This document shows positions 61,138 to 64,000 of a stretch of 64,000 nt of DNA, piece after piece. Within the stretch, counting starts at the first letter, position 1, and every line of letters begins with the position of its first letter. The stretch lies in contig NZ_CACSIK010000002.1 of the NCBI RefSeq assembly GCF_902705875.1, positions 186,001-250,000 of the forward strand. The letters are read 5' to 3'. This DNA is from Zhongshania aliphaticivorans (GTDB lineage: Bacteria > Pseudomonadota > Gammaproteobacteria > Pseudomonadales > Spongiibacteraceae). Below the pieces are notes generated by a model. It was not told the DNA's origin, did not search any database, and worked only from the letters and a program-made list of their open reading frames with translations. Made by a program: the position numbers and the translations under genes.

Positions 61138-61248
61138 TTTGCTACCACGTCGTGCTAGGCATGGACGAGTGCTTATTACATCACGAGGTGTTTGCTGTCG
61201 ATGGATCAGTAGGCATTGCGATGGCAACCGAATACAGAGTTCTAGGAC

Positions 61249-64000
61249 ATGACTGATCGTCGAGACTACATTGCGCTTGAGTGGGTTGCCGGAGAGATTG
61301 CCGACGCCCTAGCTCAGTGTGGGCCACTGATTGATGACTACCTCAGTAATACCAACAATGCGTCCTTAGATCGCGTCAGCATGCTTTTGCATCAAGTGCA
61401 GGGCAGTTTACGGATGGTCGAATTTAGTGGCGCCGCCTTGTTGGTTGACGAAATGGAACGCAGCATTTTGGCGCTGAGCGAAGGCCAGATTGCCGTTGAG
61501 CGTCGCCGCGATGTCCTCTTGGTAGTCCAGACCAGTGCTGACGAGTTACCCGCTTATTTGCAACGTGTGAAAGACAAGCAGCATGAGCTGCCGGCATCGT
61601 TAGTCATGATATTTAATGATCTCCGTGCCGCCTTAGATCAGCCGTTACTGTCGTCTTCACTGCTATTTAATCCCCCCGTCAATTTGTCGCCAGCGGCTTC
61701 GGCTCAAGCAGTACTTGCGGACTCGTTTAATGAGCTTGCGAGTAAATTGCTCAAAATGTATCAAATTGCATTGCAGGCATACCTGCGCGGTGATGATGAT
61801 AAGCAAAACCTGATGTACCTCGGCAAGGTCTCAGGTCGTGCCGCTAAATTATGCAGCGGAGAGTCACAACAAGTGCTCTGGTGGTCTGCATTAGCCTTAA
61901 TCGAAGGCTTGCTAAATGAATCTATTGCCAACCACTTTGCGGTGCGCAGTTTATTAACTCGCCTTGGCTCTGAGCTGCAAGCGCTTGTTGACGGTGGTCA
62001 TGCGGCCACAAAAAATGTGGTTTCTCTGCCGTTAATTAAAGACATATTATTTTATATTTCGAGTAGCCCAGCATCATCGCGCTATATTCAAAGTGAGCGT
62101 GAAAAGCACGGTTTGGCTGGTATTTTTGATGGAGCTACCGGCAAACATGATGAGGTAGGCACCCGGTTTGCTGATCTTGCACGACCTTCGGTCACTGCTG
62201 AACTTTTACGTCTTGCGGCGGGGGTGGCTGATAATGACAGTTTGCTTAGCGACTGTCTTAATATCGCTGACGCTTTAGCGGTTCTGGGTTGGACTGAGAC
62301 GCTATACCCGTTAAATGCGATTATCGAGCAAGTTAAACAGGGGGTGCCGGGCAGCCAAGTTCAGGTTGTAGCGACGTCTTTGCAACGCTTAGCTGATCGT
62401 TTATCGGTGGTGAGTGACTCGATACAAACAAGTGAGTCGGAGCGTGATTCTGGTGTTGAGTCGAATGCTGAATCGGTTATTTTATATAGCCGATCCGTGT
62501 TATTTGACGCCCAAGAGGCCATTATTGCCTACGTGTCTGAACAGTGGCAGACCGTGCATGTGGAGCAGCTTCCCGCGCAACTTTTTGCTGTAGCAGCTCA
62601 GATGGATGCTGCGGAATTTACCGCGCCAGCGATGATTTTGGAACAGTGCGCCGAATACTTGGCTAATGAAATTATTTCCAAACAGTTAGTCCCTGATTGG
62701 CAAACGTTAGATGCCTTAGCGGATGCGCTAACCTCTGTCGATTATTACCTTGAGCGCAGCAGCCACGGTCGGCACTATGAAGACGATGCCTTATTAGCAG
62801 GAGCAGAAGCCTGTGTGGCACGCCTTGGTTATCCGGTTAGGGCTAGTCAAAATGCAAATATCTTGCATTGGCCGGATAAGCCAAGCCAAGTTGAGCCTGC
62901 GCCTAGCGATCATGGCGAGCAGGTAGAACTAGACCCAGACATTGCTGAGGTGTTTCTTGAAGAATCCCACGATGTCATTGCCCTGTTAAATGAAACGCTG
63001 CCAGCATGGCAGGATAGATTAGAATCTGAGGAGTCATTAGCAGTAGTTCGGCGGGCGTTTCATACCCTTAAAGGTAGTGGTCGTATGGTCGGCGCCAAGC
63101 AAATTGGCGAGCTAGCTTGGTCAATAGAAGCGATGCTTAACAAAGTGGTAGAAAGCCATTTTGTGATGGATGATGCGCGTTTTCAGCTCATTGAAAAAGT
63201 CGCCGCCTTATTGCCAGAGATGATTTCCGCACTGGCTGACGGCCATGAGTTACCCCATGCACCCGTTGCGAGTTTAATTAGCTTTGCGGATGCCTTGACC
63301 CAAGAGCAGCTTCCTCATTCCACGATGTCGGCAGGAGTGGATGAAGATGGCCTAACGGCTATTTTTATTGGCGAAGCGGATACCCATTTAGGAGTACTAG
63401 AAGCTTATATTGAAGGGGTAGACAGCTACCCTGTAGAGCTAAGTGATGAAGTGCAGCGGGCCCTGCATACCCTTAAAGGCTCGTCAAAAATGGCCGAAGT
63501 CTGGCCAGTTGCAAATATCATTACACCGCTGGAGGGCTTGGTAAAAGAATTGCGTTCTATGCGAGTCGCGGCGGGTGAAAGTTTGATTGCTTTACTTTCT
63601 GATGTCGTGCGTCAGGTTCGTTCAATGGTTAGGCAGTTGGCTGACACTCCGGTTGCATCATTGCATACGCCTAATAGTTTATTATCTTCTATTAACGCTT
63701 TGTCTGTGCAATTAATTCACGAGGCGGAATTTGCCGTTGATCGAGTCGCGAGGGGAGAGCTCCCTGCAGGTGCGATTGATAGCTTTTTAGCAAACCATAG
63801 CGACAGTATCTTAAATTTGCTGGATCTATTGAATGAGCAGGAAGACCTCAACGCAGACCTGCTTTTCTATCAAGCTAAGCTAGTGGGTGTCTTTGCTCAG
63901 CGTGCAGAAGAAGTTCATTGTGAGCCCGTTGCCGAGCTTGGGCAGGCGCTGCAAGTATTACTTAGCGGCGCGAAAGATCCTTTGCCGAAGCCGTTTTTGG
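61249..64000 (+). CDS. chpA: Chemosensory histidine kinase ChpA/PilL (5' part; runs off the window)
   Basis: The N-terminal 917 codons of the hybrid kinase that controls twitching through PilG/PilH. It starts MTDRRDYIALEWVAGEIADAL and VHQVQG-like HQVQGSLRMVEFSGAALLVDEME, a degenerate first phosphotransfer (Hpt) domain. Two clear Hpt domains follow with the acceptor His in FHTLKGSGRM (His605) and LHTLKGSSKM (His740). The kinase, CheW-like and receiver domains lie beyond the right edge. The frame is open throughout. It follows pilJ by 111 bp with no pilK methyltransferase between them, unlike Pseudomonas. Confidence 0.93.
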   Translation, partial: MTDRRDYIALEWVAGEIADALAQCGPLIDDYLSNTNNASLDRVSMLLHQVQGSLRMVEFSGAALLVDEMERSILALSEGQIAVERRRDVLLVVQTSADELPAYLQRVKDKQHELPASLVMIFNDLRAALDQPLLSSSLLFNPPVNLSPAASAQAVLADSFNELASKLLKMYQIALQAYLRGDDDKQNLMYLGKVSGRAAKLCSGESQQVLWWSALALIEGLLNESIANHFAVRSLLTRLGSELQALVDGGHAATKNVVSLPLIKDILFYISSSPASSRYIQSEREKHGLAGIFDGATGKHDEVGTRFADLARPSVTAELLRLAAGVADNDSLLSDCLNIADALAVLGWTETLYPLNAIIEQVKQGVPGSQVQVVATSLQRLADRLSVVSDSIQTSESERDSGVESNAESVILYSRSVLFDAQEAIIAYVSEQWQTVHVEQLPAQLFAVAAQMDAAEFTAPAMILEQCAEYLANEIISKQLVPDWQTLDALADALTSVDYYLERSSHGRHYEDDALLAGAEACVARLGYPVRASQNANILHWPDKPSQVEPAPSDHGEQVELDPDIAEVFLEESHDVIALLNETLPAWQDRLESEESLAVVRRAFHTLKGSGRMVGAKQIGELAWSIEAMLNKVVESHFVMDDARFQLIEKVAALLPEMISALADGHELPHAPVASLISFADALTQEQLPHSTMSAGVDEDGLTAIFIGEADTHLGVLEAYIEGVDSYPVELSDEVQRALHTLKGSSKMAEVWPVANIITPLEGLVKELRSMRVAAGESLIALLSDVVRQVRSMVRQLADTPVASLHTPNSLLSSINALSVQLIHEAEFAVDRVARGELPAGAIDSFLANHSDSILNLLDLLNEQEDLNADLLFYQAKLVGVFAQRAEEVHCEPVAELGQALQVLLSGAKDPLPKPFL

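Overview
The window is chromosomal DNA of a gammaproteobacterium. The block from about 30 kb to the right edge (ArsR/methyltransferase regulator-metK-ahcY-metF, tkt-epd-pgk-fba, rdgB-metW-metX-yggT-proC-yggS, pilT-pilU, ruvX-yqgE-tonB-gshB, pilGHIJ-chpA) follows the gene order I know from Pseudomonas. The P450, the flavin-dependent LLM oxidoreductases and the sulfated-polysaccharide genes fit a marine relative such as Spongiibacteraceae/Cellvibrionales. That placement is inference; there is no rRNA gene here.

Layout. (1) 1-13.1 kb is a surface-polysaccharide locus: end of a lyase-like protein, sulfotransferase, GT4 glycosyltransferase, UDP-glucose dehydrogenase, flippase, GDP-mannose synthesis enzyme, Wzi-type outer-membrane protein, second UDP-glucose dehydrogenase, galE. 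Together they would supply UDP-GlcA, UDP-Gal and GDP-Man and build, export and anchor a polymer that is probably sulfated. The gaps between 6.7 and 18.5 kb are packed with a 118-bp repeat whose two ends are related palindromes. A likely Csr/Rsm-type regulatory RNA lies at 10958-11090. (2) 13.2-30.1 kb is a mixed metabolic region: RNase Z, three LLM-family oxidoreductases, a TetR-P450 pair with visible operators and promoter, rlmJ, fbp, dienelactone hydrolase, a small SET protein, an Nramp-related transporter, an ABC1 kinase, cytochrome b561-YceI, MarR, ZntB. (3) 30.2-34.9 kb is the activated-methyl cycle operon under a SahR-like regulator, with a palindromic operator. (4) 35.6-41.1 kb holds transketolase and lower glycolysis/Calvin-type genes, closed by a bidirectional terminator. 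(5) 43383-45542 is a stretch of two integron gene cassettes without an integrase. Cassette 1 carries an unusual three-gene set (HNH nuclease, unknown protein, minimal nucleotidyltransferase); cassette 2 carries a BrnT/BrnA toxin-antitoxin pair. (6) 45.7-51.9 kb is a long leftward operon (yggS to a 2Fe-2S protein). (7) 52.1-64 kb holds twitching motility (PilT/PilU and the Pil-Chp chemosensory system), split by the leftward gshB-tonB-yqgE-ruvX operon.

The most notable items are the integron cassettes with their three-gene module, the candidate Csr/Rsm RNA, the 118-bp repeat family, and a switch-like leader between ahcY and metF. All calls come from reading the sequence; no database search was possible.
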